From Parazoarcus communis (GTDB lineage: Bacteria > Pseudomonadota > Gammaproteobacteria > Burkholderiales > Rhodocyclaceae), in assembly GCF_003111645.1 (NCBI RefSeq), contig NZ_CP022187.1, forward strand, positions 3,100,001 through 3,164,000: a stretch of DNA of 64,000 nucleotides. Direction: 5' to 3'. The translations under genes were made by a program, and so were the position numbers. Position 1 is the stretch's first letter. Every line of letters begins with the position of its first letter. The notes under the pieces are model-generated. The model had not been told where the DNA came from, made no database searches, and saw only the letters and a list, made by a program, of their open reading frames with translations. Shown here one piece after another: positions 9,501 through 18,371 of the stretch.

Positions 9501-10890
9501 AGCGTGCCGAATCCAGCTCGGCCAGCTTGACCCATGGGGTTTTGGCGCTCTTGGTGGCATCCAGTTCCAGCGTGACTTCATCGGTGCGTTTGACGGTGCG
9601 CTCAAGCAGACCCTCGTACACGTAGCCGACCTGTTCAACGTCCAATGCGCGGTAAGACAGTGTGCGGCCCTGGAATTGCTGGATGGCTTCCAGCAACAGC
9701 AGGACGGTGCGGTTATCGATGGGCAGGGGCTTGGCTACATCGCTGCGCCAGTTCGAGCCTTTGGCCCGACCTTCGAGGAAGGGGAAGCGGTCCGGATCAA
9801 ACAGCGAGCCGCCCAAGGCTGGCAGGCGCAGGTTTTCGTGTTCAATGCCGCCGAACACCGCCCGGAAAATCGCCAGCAGGCGCGACCAAGCGTCCCAGCG
9901 GCGCTCGAGGATTTCCTCGGACTCTTTGCGCAACTGCATGCGCAAGGTGGAGAGCGCGTAGTTGGCTTCGTATCGCTCGTCGCCCATCAGGAGCAGGCCA
10001 CGCTCCTCGGCCGAGAGCAGGAACACTAAGCGCATCATCACCGTCAGCGCGGCCTCATACAGCTCGGGGTCTTTGACGTCGTGCAGGAGCTCTCGATTGC
10101 GGTCCTGGTCGGCTTTGTCGAGGGTCTGAATTAACACCTCGACGGCGCGGCGTACTTGCTCGCCAAGGGCGTCGGTGACTTCGTCCTGGAACTTCAGGGA
10201 GCGATCGAACAGCGCGGGCAGTTGTTCGGTTTCGTCGACAAAAAAACGACGAATACCGAGCAGGTGCACGAAAGCCTGCAAGGTGATGGGCTCCTGGCTC
10301 CAGATGCGGGCATACCAACTGGCAAAGGTGGTAACGGCACCCACCGGGGCATCCACCAGCATCCAGCGCTCGCCGTTGGTCACCAGCCCGAGTCGACAAC
10401 CCAGAAAGCGGCACAAAGCAACCATGCGATCGGCGGGTGTGGCAGCCCAACCGTCTTGCTTCAGGGTTGCATTGAGATCGACATCCTGCGAATAGGTCTG
10501 GATCAGCAGCAGTGGCTTGTTGGCGCGTTGCTCGTCGATTACCGCGAGATCAGGCGAAAGCGTCATGCCATGTTCGGGCAAGGTGGCTTGGAGGTTGGCT
10601 GCACACCAGTCGGCGCGCTTGAGGACGTCGCCTTTACCGTCTTCGTCGAGCTCGAGGCCACGCGACAGTACCTCGTCGATCCACGCCACGTGTAACTCAG
10701 CGAATTGCGCGTCTTCCAGTTCCAGCGCTTCGCGCCATTCCTCGTAGGCTTGGCGCAGACGTTTGCGCTTGGTGGCATCCAGTTCTTCCAGCCCTTGTGG
10801 AAAGGCTTCTTTCAGAACGGGAACGGCAAGGAAAGGGCCGGAGATCTCGATCAGTGACAGCCAATCATCATTCACGCTGGGAGCACTCAT
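6592..10890 (-). CDS. drmMI: DISARM N6-adenine DNA methyltransferase DrmMI
   Basis: This 1432-residue protein carries an Eco57I-like N6-adenine methyltransferase core. The AdoMet-binding motif (CDPAMGSGAFLVQA) lies near residue 601 and the catalytic NPPF motif near residue 873. The N-terminal 200 residues resemble the nuclease-like module of large type IIG enzymes, but the place where a catalytic E-x-K would be expected reads LLLIQTY, so an active PD-(D/E)xK site is not evident. The C-terminal roughly 60 residues look like a winged-helix domain. In class 1 DISARM this methylase marks host DNA as self. It overlaps drmD upstream and the unknown 595-residue gene downstream by 4 bases each. PglX-like methylases share the fold, but the DrmD/DrmA/DrmB context favours DrmMI. 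Confidence 0.88.
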   Translation of the reverse strand: MSAPSVNDDWLSLIEISGPFLAVPVLKEAFPQGLEELDATKRKRLRQAYEEWREALELEDAQFAELHVAWIDEVLSRGLELDEDGKGDVLKRADWCAANLQATLPEHGMTLSPDLAVIDEQRANKPLLLIQTYSQDVDLNATLKQDGWAATPADRMVALCRFLGCRLGLVTNGERWMLVDAPVGAVTTFASWYARIWSQEPITLQAFVHLLGIRRFFVDETEQLPALFDRSLKFQDEVTDALGEQVRRAVEVLIQTLDKADQDRNRELLHDVKDPELYEAALTVMMRLVFLLSAEERGLLLMGDERYEANYALSTLRMQLRKESEEILERRWDAWSRLLAIFRAVFGGIEHENLRLPALGGSLFDPDRFPFLEGRAKGSNWRSDVAKPLPIDNRTVLLLLEAIQQFQGRTLSYRALDVEQVGYVYEGLLERTVKRTDEVTLELDATKSAKTPWVKLAELDSARLDGTARLAELLQERSGSSASRVRNDLAKAVDDILADRLLTACQGDTKLRDRVKPYAHLLRTDPWGYPLVYPAGAFIVTTGSDRRETGTHYTPKSLTEAIVAQTLTPVAYVGPAEGTPRDRWTLKSPAELLDLKICDPAMGSGAFLVQACRWLSDRLVGAWSQAEATGKTVSVDGEVLEAGTTKEPLPRDSEARTVIARRLIAERCLYGVDLNPLAVELAKLSIWLVTLAKGRPFGFLDHNLRCGDSLLGIHRLDQLTELSMTPTGKGQQRLFGQNIKRAVHEAIELRQRLRQMPIRDIHDIEAMARLDANARQKLEVPELIADAFVGEVFVTRGTGVALENALASLSIQAGRAIDGDQDTAAAMRRQAVAALSTDLPESKPPRRPFHWPLEFPEVFARDPRGFDGIVGNPPFSGGRWIGRRFGLTYQEYLKLIRNGVVGSPDLCVYFYLRAFALLGSNGCFGLLATKSITETGSRVVCLDQIIGMGGVAYRGCSRMVWPGNAAVVVSIAWVSRDDWQGPKILDDRTVQAINGALEEDVQIKRPLKLKALKGTFSQGQDVLGRGFELTEEERAAILEEDPNCSEVIFPIFNAQDINTMPALNAYRWVIYFRDWPEERAKKFGPAFRRVEELVKPYRNSLTGQIHQDCFWKFWDLRPSLLREAATHDSFLVSPIVTKYVTFRRVPSRYVYNHASKVYFLYQWSDFSVLQSSIHQEWAFWACGTLGASTLRYSTSSALETWPMPVLNGNAELDELGERYHSYRESLLADKSIGLTKFYNRFHDQSDDNSQVELMRGLHREIDLAVARVYGWDDIDLEHGYHEVPYLPENDRVRFTISGRARLEVLRRLSDLNRQRYEEEVAQGLHGNATPRASTRATRAGRTASSARIQPSLDFENGTATPVTGVTPATAILGFLNANDGWHAKTEVLAATGITDGQWNTAIAELIAGGKVERQGERRGARYRATDAGGTAQ

Positions 10891-13800
10891 GCGGCACCTC
10901 CCTGAACGGCAGATGCAGGGACCAGAAAGATGACGGCGACCGGGAAGGTGCGGTCGTTGAGTTTGGCGTAGCGGGTTTCGATGGCTTCAGCCTCCTGCTG
11001 GCGCTCGGCCGGAATGCGGGCAAGACGCGCTTCCAGTGCGGCGGTGTCGCGCCCGAGCTGTGTTCGTTCGTCTTCGGTGAACAGGGAAAGCTGCGCCGGT
11101 TGCTGGTCTTTTTTCAGCTCAAGCTGGATGGCTTTTTCAAGCTCATCAAGCACGGAGCCAATGTCAGCCACTTCTTGCTGCTTGCGGGATTGCAGGGTGT
11201 TGGTCAGGAACTTGAGCCGGTCTTTTGAACGGGCGTCGACCGCCTGCAGGATAGAGCTTTGCGCACGGTCGAAGCGCACGCGGATGGCATCGAACAGAGA
11301 GTCTGCGGCGGTCAGTGGCTTGGCCTGATCCAGCCATTGCTGGACTTTGGTGACGCCTTCCTCACGACGGAATGATTTATCGCCCAGATAGCCCCCGGCG
11401 ACCGTCAGCTCTTCGTGGAGGCGATGATGGCTGCCACCCGTGACGACCAGTCGCGAGATGACGACCACGGCAGGCCCGTCGATCAGGGAGTCTGGCACCG
11501 AACGCACGGTGACACGATGCAGCTTCTTCACATCGTCTTGGGCCCAGACCTCGGCACGCAGCAAGCGCAGGCACATCTGTACCAGCCGGTGGTTCAGGTG
11601 AACCAGAACCACGTCGTCACGCCCTTTAGCGACGGCGTGATCGAAGGTGATGGGCCGAATTTGCAGTGTGTGGGGGTGACGCAGCCCCTCAAGGCAGCGC
11701 GCCCACGAGCCCGACAGCGCGGGCATCTTGAATACGGTTCCTGTCGGGGCATCAGCCAAGGCAAAGGGCTCAAGCGGCGGACGGCCTGCCATCACAAGAC
11801 CCGTCTTGACCGCCATCAGGATGTGCTCCGGCGTGAGGTGGAAATCCTGCTGCGTCGTCAGGAGCCGTTCGTGCAGCTTGGAAACGCGGTCTTTCAGTTC
11901 GCGCTCGGCGCGCACGAAGCGTCTGGCTTTCGCGATTTTGGCTTCAGCGAGACGGGTGTCGAGGTCTTTGAGCGAGCCTTCGATCAGCCCCGACATCTGC
12001 GGCGCGATGACCGGGTTGACGCTGCCCATGTCCGCCCGCATGGATTCGAGTTTGCGCAGTGCCCGGATGATGTCTTCGCCGTGACCGCCAATGGTTGCCT
12101 TGCCTTGTTCACCGCCATCGACGGGGTGCCAGATCAAGACCTCTTTCTGGCGCTGACCGTGCCGGTCGATACGGCCGTTGCGCTGCTCCATCACGTTGGG
12201 GTTGTAGGGGATTTCCAGATGGATGAGGCAGTTACAGTGATTCTGCAAGTCGATACCTTCGGACGCGGCATCGGTGGCCAGCAGGATGCGCACCGCTGAA
12301 TCCTTGGGCGAAGTTTGGAACGCCGCTTTGACCTTTTCGCGTTCATCCTGCGGCATTCCGCCATGGAGGATGGCCAGTCGATCACCACCGAAACCGTGGC
12401 TGGCGAGAATCTCGTGCATCCACTGATGGGTGGTGCGGTACTCGGTGAACAAGATGACCCGACGATCATTCCACTGGCCGTCGGTCTTGAGATTGGTGGC
12501 GAGCCAGTCGAGGATTGCTTTGGCTTTGGCATCGACCTGGTTCTTGGCGGTCTGTGCCCATGACCGCAGTTCGTTCAGCATTTGTTGCTGGTCTGTCGTC
12601 AGCGGTTGCGCGCGACGTGAGGCCTCTTCGACGGCCTCGGACTGGGCGTTTTCGACCTCTTGGTCGTTGGCGTAGTCTTCATCGACCCGCAGGATGGCCT
12701 TGCGCAAGATGCGGTCGGCCATCGCATCCTTTTCCTTGCGTTGGCCGCCATTGGCCAGACTGGCAATGTGCTTCTCGAGCGTGGATGCGAACGCGGCGGG
12801 AGAGGAGAAGAGCCGCTTCTTGAGCAATTGGTTGACGAATGACGTGCCGAAGGCATTACCGACCTTTTCGGCGTCCTGCTCGCGACTCGCGCAGTAGTCG
12901 TTCAGCTTCTGGTGAATGGCGCGCTCTAGCGTGGAGTACGAGGCCAGCAGCGCTTGCAGCTTGCGCTGCGCATAGAGTGGCTTGCCTTCCGCATCGACTA
13001 GATCGCTCTTTAGGCGACGAATCATCACCTGACTCAGCTGCTTTTCATCTGGCAGGATGTTTCGAGCAAAACGCTGGTCGTCCAGCAACTCCAGCAGCGA
13101 GGTGAAGGACTCGGTGTAGCCATTGTGCGGAGTGGCTGTCAGAAACAGACGATGCTGGAAGTGTGGACTGATGGAGCGGATGAAGCGTGTGCGCTGGCTC
13201 TCCAGCGCGTAGTTAGTGCCTGCGGCAGGCGCGATGTTGTGTGCTTCGTCGACGACGAGCATGTCGAATTTGCGTGGAAAGCTGGCGTGCACGGGCAGGA
13301 CGTCGCGCATGGCGCGCAGTCCTTCGCCGCTCTTGACCCAGTCCATGGACGCGATCAGGCGTGGGTGGGAAGTCCAGGGGTTGGCATGGATGCCGCGATC
13401 TCGGCGCAACTGCTTGATGTAGGCCGTGTCGACAATCCGAAAATCAAGGCCAAACTTTTCCAGCATCTCCACGCGCCACTTCTCTTGCAGCGATGCGGGG
13501 CAGATGATCAGAACAGTGCGGGCACGGTGCCGCAGCAACATCTCCTGGATGACGAGACCGGCTTCAATGGTCTTGCCCAAGCCGACGTCGTCGGCGATGA
13601 GCAGATTGACGCGGGCCATGTCGATGGCACGCACCAGTGGGTCGAGCTGGAAGTCCTCAATGCTGACGCCACTGCGGAAAGGAGCCTGCAGAAAACCTCG
13701 GTCGGCATTGGTGGCAGCACCCCAGCGAACCGCATCAAGAAAAGCGTCGAGGGTGTTGGAGTCATCCTGGCCAGTAATTGACGGCAGACCTGCACGCTCA

Positions 13801-14027
13801 ATAATTTGCGCGCCGGGCTCGATCTCCCAGATGACCTCAAGCTCCTCACCTAGACCATCCTCGTCGATGGATGAGAGGGTCACGGCATTCTGTTGCGCAG
13901 AGGCTGATGTCAGCTTGGAAGAGATGACTTCTGCAACGACCCACTGACGTCGCCTGACTTCTACCAGTTGGCCGGGTTCAGGGCGGGCACGGTAGGCCTG
14001 GCTAATCTGTGCGTTCGAAATTTCCAT
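10887..14027 (-). CDS. drmD: DISARM SNF2-like helicase DrmD
   Basis: This 1046-residue SF2/SNF2-family ATPase has Walker A (DVGLGKTIEAGLV) near residue 149, the DEAH box (VVDEAHNIA) near 262, motif III (LFLTATPHNG), and the C-terminal lobe with ATDAASEGIDLQ and RNGRIDRHGQRQKE near 622. DrmD is the defining helicase of class 1 DISARM. I start it at the ATG at 14027, which has GGAAGA a few bases upstream, rather than the in-frame GTG 12 bases earlier. It is the first gene of the tight drmD-drmMI-orf-drmA-drmB overlap chain. The 265-base gap to the upstream cytosine methyltransferase gene is where an operon promoter would be expected, though I could not fix one. Confidence 0.9.
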   Translation of the reverse strand: MEISNAQISQAYRARPEPGQLVEVRRRQWVVAEVISSKLTSASAQQNAVTLSSIDEDGLGEELEVIWEIEPGAQIIERAGLPSITGQDDSNTLDAFLDAVRWGAATNADRGFLQAPFRSGVSIEDFQLDPLVRAIDMARVNLLIADDVGLGKTIEAGLVIQEMLLRHRARTVLIICPASLQEKWRVEMLEKFGLDFRIVDTAYIKQLRRDRGIHANPWTSHPRLIASMDWVKSGEGLRAMRDVLPVHASFPRKFDMLVVDEAHNIAPAAGTNYALESQRTRFIRSISPHFQHRLFLTATPHNGYTESFTSLLELLDDQRFARNILPDEKQLSQVMIRRLKSDLVDAEGKPLYAQRKLQALLASYSTLERAIHQKLNDYCASREQDAEKVGNAFGTSFVNQLLKKRLFSSPAAFASTLEKHIASLANGGQRKEKDAMADRILRKAILRVDEDYANDQEVENAQSEAVEEASRRAQPLTTDQQQMLNELRSWAQTAKNQVDAKAKAILDWLATNLKTDGQWNDRRVILFTEYRTTHQWMHEILASHGFGGDRLAILHGGMPQDEREKVKAAFQTSPKDSAVRILLATDAASEGIDLQNHCNCLIHLEIPYNPNVMEQRNGRIDRHGQRQKEVLIWHPVDGGEQGKATIGGHGEDIIRALRKLESMRADMGSVNPVIAPQMSGLIEGSLKDLDTRLAEAKIAKARRFVRAERELKDRVSKLHERLLTTQQDFHLTPEHILMAVKTGLVMAGRPPLEPFALADAPTGTVFKMPALSGSWARCLEGLRHPHTLQIRPITFDHAVAKGRDDVVLVHLNHRLVQMCLRLLRAEVWAQDDVKKLHRVTVRSVPDSLIDGPAVVVISRLVVTGGSHHRLHEELTVAGGYLGDKSFRREEGVTKVQQWLDQAKPLTAADSLFDAIRVRFDRAQSSILQAVDARSKDRLKFLTNTLQSRKQQEVADIGSVLDELEKAIQLELKKDQQPAQLSLFTEDERTQLGRDTAALEARLARIPAERQQEAEAIETRYAKLNDRTFPVAVIFLVPASAVQGGAA

Positions 14028-14292
14028 GCGGTCTTCCACCTATCCAGTTGAACTGTTCGTACGCGCACAAACAGAAAGTGAGCAGCGAAGCGTTCGGCCT
14101 GCGGTCACCGTCAGTGCGATGACTTCCGCTGCAGCAATTGGTAGCCAGTGTTACCAGAATCGCAGAATCATCCAATTGACATCAAGCAGTCTCGAATTGG
14201 TGTCTGCGTACCGGATCGACTCGCCTTGCTCAAACTGTGCCAGAAGGCGGCATTCGGGTTCGATCAAGTAACGTAAGGAAACGCTCTTCACT

Positions 14293-15339
14293 TCACCGTA
14301 GCGCGGGTCCCGATGCGAGATGGGTCTTGATGCTTCGTGCGATAGCACGACCCAGATCGACAGGAACCGCGTTGCCGATAAGCCGACCTAGAATCGTAAA
14401 ACTTACCTCTCCGTCATGAGGAACGAAAGTATAGCCTCGTGGGAAGCTCTGTATGAGCGCGGCCTCTCTCAGCGAGATCGCTCGATCCTGCTCAGGGTGC
14501 CCGAAACGACCATTACCGAAGCCGTAGCATTGTGTAGTCATAGTGGGGGCAGGTTTGTCCCACTCCATACGACCATAAACACCTGGGTATGTACGTCCGC
14601 TTTCGGCTCGATGACAGTCGGCGACCAGATCATCCGGCCAGTCACGCCATGTGCCGCCAGGCTTCGATGCCTTAATTCGTTTGAGATTCTTTTCAGACAA
14701 CGCCGAGGTGACGTGCAGCCTATCCCTTGGAGCGGCTTCACCCGCACTCAGAGGGCGCAAACGACCAATCGCCTGGCGCACCGTCTTCGGTTTCTCGTGA
14801 GTTGGTTCGATCATCTTGATGTCACCACGTCTTGATGCAAGCAGCACCATACGTCGTCGCATCTGCGGTACACCGTAGCGAGAACTGTCAACGACATCGA
14901 ACCAGACGCTGTAGCCAATGCGTTTTAGCGTTTCGACAAAGTCACGAAACACCTCGTGCTTAGCAACGGTGGGTACGTTCTCCATGGTAATGACATCAGG
15001 CTTTGCTCCTTCCGCTAGACGCGCGAACTCATACAACAGGCCCCACTTACCGTCCTTGCCATCTAACTCATATCGTTGCGCGTAGGTTGAGAAGGGTTGG
15101 CACGGGGCACAGCCCGCAAGTACCGTAAGGTCGACATCGCCAAACAGCCCTTTCAGCTCTTCTATGGAGACCTTACTAACGTCACGCTCAACGAATCTGG
15201 CCTTGTTGTTGGCTTCATAGGGAAAACGGCATGCAGGGTCCAGATCGATCCCAGCGGCCACCGGCACCCCTTCGAGGACGAAACCGTGCGTCAGTCCTCC
15301 CGCACCACAGAAAAGGTCTACGCAAGAAATCGTTTTCAC
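14293..15339 (-). CDS. C5-cytosine DNA methyltransferase (DrmMII-like)
   Basis: This is a complete 348-residue Dcm-type enzyme that transfers a methyl group to carbon 5 of cytosine. Motif I (DLFCGAGGLTHG) is at the N-terminus and the catalytic PCQPF loop follows. The ENV motif (TMENVP), the QMRRRMVLL segment, a target-recognition region and the closing GNAVP motif are all in order. The frame is open further upstream, but a GTG at 15339 preceded by GGAG at good spacing places the start just before motif I, so I trim 23 residues. It lies upstream of drmD on the same strand. C5 methyltransferases (DrmMII) mark class 2 DISARM, so pairing with DrmD/DrmMI is unusual. It could instead be an orphan or leftover type II modification enzyme. 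Confidence 0.87.
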   Translation of the reverse strand: MKTISCVDLFCGAGGLTHGFVLEGVPVAAGIDLDPACRFPYEANNKARFVERDVSKVSIEELKGLFGDVDLTVLAGCAPCQPFSTYAQRYELDGKDGKWGLLYEFARLAEGAKPDVITMENVPTVAKHEVFRDFVETLKRIGYSVWFDVVDSSRYGVPQMRRRMVLLASRRGDIKMIEPTHEKPKTVRQAIGRLRPLSAGEAAPRDRLHVTSALSEKNLKRIKASKPGGTWRDWPDDLVADCHRAESGRTYPGVYGRMEWDKPAPTMTTQCYGFGNGRFGHPEQDRAISLREAALIQSFPRGYTFVPHDGEVSFTILGRLIGNAVPVDLGRAIARSIKTHLASGPALR

Positions 15340-15837
15340 TTCAAAGCTCCAAATTGCGTCTCGACCGGCAGATAAAGCGGTCAAAACTAGTCGTAGGCAA
15401 GACGTCAATGTTCTGCCTCGACCCTCATACTCTGCGGCCCACCAACGCGACAGCTCAAATTCGTCAACCTACACCTACACTGACAGCGTAATCGAGGGAC
15501 GCGAAGAGTCCCTGTTCCGATCTGCGAACAAGGCAGGACCTCACTCACACCAAGCAACTCCGCGATGTACGTGCCCAAGGAAAACCAATCCGATTGAGCG
15601 TTGACTTCCGTTGAGACGCCGTGAGAAAACAAAGGGGCGAATCATCGCACGTATCCGGCTATCGATGAATCCTGCCCTTGTGCTTTGTACCCGTTTGGCA
15701 TTATCAATGGAAGCGCGATGCAATTAGTTCTCCCCTTCCAACCGCACCCCAGAATTCTCGCATCAGATGTTTGGTTCTCGGCAGGCCTAATCTGCCCGCC
15801 ACAAGCAAGCAGTTAGCTCGAATACTGACGCGTACCT
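15340..15837 (-). other. Intergenic stretch without a recognisable gene
   Basis: About 500 bases between the cytosine methyltransferase start and the broken SRAP gene. Short open frames exist on the minus strand but none has a convincing start site, family signature or codon pattern. It may hold the promoter of the methyltransferase/DISARM genes. I see no repeat, terminator or RNA gene. Confidence 0.4.
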
Positions 15838-16455
15838 CTATCTCGTAGCCTCCGCCACACTCAACCCGTCCGCCGGATAGCGCTGCAGCAACTTGCGCGC
15901 CTCCTGCTCTGATTTTGCCCCCAACCAGTTCCTCCACGAGTCTTCCGGCAGAATCACCACCGAGCGCATCTCATCCTCTGTTTTGTGAAACCGCTGCATT
16001 ACCGGGTCTCCATCGGCATTGATCGTTAGCATCGACATCGACCGCTCAGATAGCTCTCCTGCCTCCTCGCGACGAGTCCAGATGCCTGCAACACCCATGG
16101 GCCTGCCATCCCTTCTGGCGATGCGCCACCGAACAGCTTTGCCTGACTCGTAGCACGGCTCGTAGATCTCCTTCGCCGGGATGATGCAGAGTTGTCCACG
16201 TCGCTAGGCATCCCTGAACGAAGGTTTCTCGCCAACCGTTTCGGCGCGGGCATTGTAAGTGGACCTGGCGATCTTCGCGTCCTTCGCCCACTTGGGCACC
16301 ACGCCAAAGCAGGCCGCTACCCACATTCGCGGTGCGAAGTTGCTGACAATGGGAACGATGGAGCCGGGGTCGGCCTCGCCATACTCAAAATCTGGCGGTT
16401 GCAGTAGAAAACAGTTCAGTTCTTCGTTGCTGGAGGGTCGGTAGTTCGCGCACAT
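15838..16455 (-). pseudogene. SRAP/YedK-type abasic-site protein gene with one in-frame amber stop
   Basis: The reading frame from ATG 16455 begins MCANYRP, giving the catalytic Cys2 of SOS-response-associated peptidases (HMCES/YedK), which crosslink to abasic sites in single-stranded DNA. It continues through NARAET and FRDA and then meets TAG at 16204-16206. In the same frame it resumes with RRGQLCIIPAKEIYEP (active-site Glu), GVAGIW and RFHKTEDEM (active-site His) to a natural end at 15838. Family members usually have Trp at the stop position (FRDAWRRGQ), so a single TGG to TAG change explains the break. All catalytic residues remain, which points to a recent lesion or a sequencing error. 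The full length would be about 205 residues, normal for the family. Confidence 0.87.
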
Positions 16456-16480
16456 GGGGTGAGGTTACGCTTACCGCCCT

Positions 16481-17027
16481 TTATCGGGCCAGCGCCACAG
16501 GAAGTTCGTTCCAGTTGGTTGTCCACGCGGGTGAAAATTGATCCCGCCGCATTCGCCATGCGGGGTCCAATCCTGTCACCAGAGGCTTCAAGGTGCCCTG
16601 CCCCGACCGACTGTTGATCTGATCCATCACACGCCTGAGTGACTCCGAGCGTTCATCTGCACCTGACGCAGCAAAGAGCCTTCTCTGAATGCTGTTCCTG
16701 CGTCGCAGTTCCGACAGCATCACCCCTGCCTTCTGATAGGCGAAGCCCGACTTGTAGATAATTTCAAGAATCACAGTCGCCCAACGGGTGAGCACGCGCG
16801 TGTCTGCGCTCGGCTCGGGCAGCGGGATGGTGACCGTACGCTGGTATTGAGGCGCGTTCTGTTTGAACGTATTTGTGCGGATAAACACCTGTATCGCCCC
16901 CGCCATCGAATGCTGGGCCGGCAGTCTTGCCAGTGTAGCTCGCCACCGCTTCTCTCAGCTCGGACAGTTCATAGATGTACTGACCGAAAGACCGACTGCT
17001 AATGATCTGATGTTTCGCGGGCGCCAT
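16481..17027 (-). pseudogene. umuC remnant (DNA polymerase V, C-terminal part), frameshifted
   Basis: Reading down from 17027, the frame gives KHQIISSRSFGQ and ELREAVASYTG, typical of the UmuC little-finger region. Near 16910 the frame shifts by one and a few expected residues are missing. Homology then continues with AGAIQVFIRTNTF, AGVMLSEL, QINSRSGQGTL and the DUF4113-type tail ending AWTTNWNELPVALAR. Only about the last 180 of roughly 420 residues are left. The N-terminal polymerase core is absent and is replaced by insertion-sequence debris at 17036. No umuD is seen. It lies 25 bases upstream of the broken SRAP gene on the same strand, another SOS-linked gene. Confidence 0.85.
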
Positions 17028-17035
17028 CTTCTAGA

Positions 17036-17812
17036 GTTCAATGCCCGGAACTCCTTCAGGTATAGCCCTTGTCGGCACTCAGCATCTCGGGATGAATGTG
17101 CCGTCGGCGTGCACGAGTGAGCAGCTGCCGCGCAGCACTGCGCACGGCATGAGTCGAATCAGTGATGAGGATATCGACGCACAGGCCGTTGCGGATCTCC
17201 ACTATCACATGCTCGCCGTAGATGAGCTTGGCCAGCTGGCCGTTGCCCTATCGCATGTGCCGGGACTCGGGATCTGTCGTGCTTTGATGCGTAGAGTTCG
17301 AGCGCTTCTCGCCTTTGAAGTCGACCATCCAAGTGCCGTCATCGCCGTCCTTGTGCGGGGTGCCGTCTTTGGGTTTGACGCACTCGACCGAGGCCCAGGC
17401 ATTGATCAGCGTGCCGTCCACAGCGAAGTGGTCGGAAGGCAGCAAGTTCTGGTTGCGGGCCAGATTGACCATTTCATCAAAGAAGCGCCGGGCCACGTCG
17501 GTTACCACCAAGCTCTCGCGCAGCCGACTCAAATTCGACTGGTCCAGCATCGCACTCTCAGGATCCATATCGAACAACCAGCGGAACAGGATGTTGTAAT
17601 CGAGCTACCTGCAGAACTACCTGTCGGAGCGAACCGAATACAGCGCGATCAGCAATTGCGCATTGAGGAGACGCTCCGGCGGAATCGATGGCCGACCGAC
17701 CGACGAGTAAAGCGCATCCAACTCCGCACAAATTACGCCAAAAGCGCGGTCTGCCAAACGCTGCACCCGTCGCAGCGGATGATCGGCCGGCACACTCGAT
17801 TACGGCGTGAAA
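17036..17812 (-). mobile_element. IS5-family transposase remnant
   Basis: Fragments of an IS5-family transposase can be read on the minus strand across different frames. From the N-terminal side they are PADHPLRRV, GRPSIPPERLLNAQLL and YSVRSDR. A frame change follows, then YNILFRWLFDMD, HFAVDGTLINAWASV, KPKDGTP, KGEKRSNSTHQSTTDP, an in-frame TAG at about 17254, IYGEHVIVEIRNGL and finally ADKGYT. At least one frameshift and two stop codons disable it. It ends abruptly inside the DDE domain (ADKGY) directly beside the umuC remnant, so a deletion probably removed the rest together with the front of umuC. Terminal inverted repeats were not identified. Confidence 0.8.
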
Positions 17813-18371
17813 AAGTGAAACATAGAGGATTGGGGATTGAGTTGGCCGCGCGTCGTTGCCATAAGAGGGATGTGGAGACGCTTCTATGCCAAAGCCATTT
17901 CCGATCGTTCACGGACTTTTGCATCACCCTACTAATGGGGCCAAAGCCGTGCCCTGCGCGAAATGAGCGTTACGCAATTCCCGAGCGTCCAGCGCCCCGC
18001 GCGCCGAACGAGATCACGAGCTTTCGAGAACGCCTCCCAATAATTTTACGAGTTTTTCGCCTGGAAAACGCAGTGCTATCCGAATTATTCTTCGCCCATC
18101 TTTGCGCCCAACACAATTCCTTCTAGGAATTTCTGACGCAACTATAAATGCGACACAAAAACCTTCTCAAGCCATTGTTTTAATGAGTGTTTAATAAATT
18201 TTTCGTACCGCAACATCATTTCGGGAAGATCAATTTTTATCCTTAGAAGTGACACATCTACGAGACAATTTCGATCTAAGAAGGCACGCAATTCCGATCT
18301 ATCGCTCATTTCACGTCTTGCAATTCCTTTTCTCTTGAATTAGATTGCGATCTCAATTAGAGAACAGGACC
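17813..18371. other. Non-coding stretch upstream of tnsA; expected near end of the Tn7-like element
   Basis: About 560 bases with no credible gene. The right half (18130-18340) is AT-rich compared with its surroundings, as expected for a transposon end plus the tnsABC promoter. The motif TATAAATGCGACAC at about 18144 resembles the repeats at 30662-30781 read in the opposite orientation (CATAAATTGACAGAC), which is the arrangement expected for the two ends of one element. I could not find a clear TGT terminus or target duplication here, so the exact boundary is open. Confidence 0.3.

Noticed and set aside
17041-18126. Open frame of 361 codons on the plus strand
   Set aside because: It runs antisense to the recognisable IS5 transposase fragments and shows no protein family.
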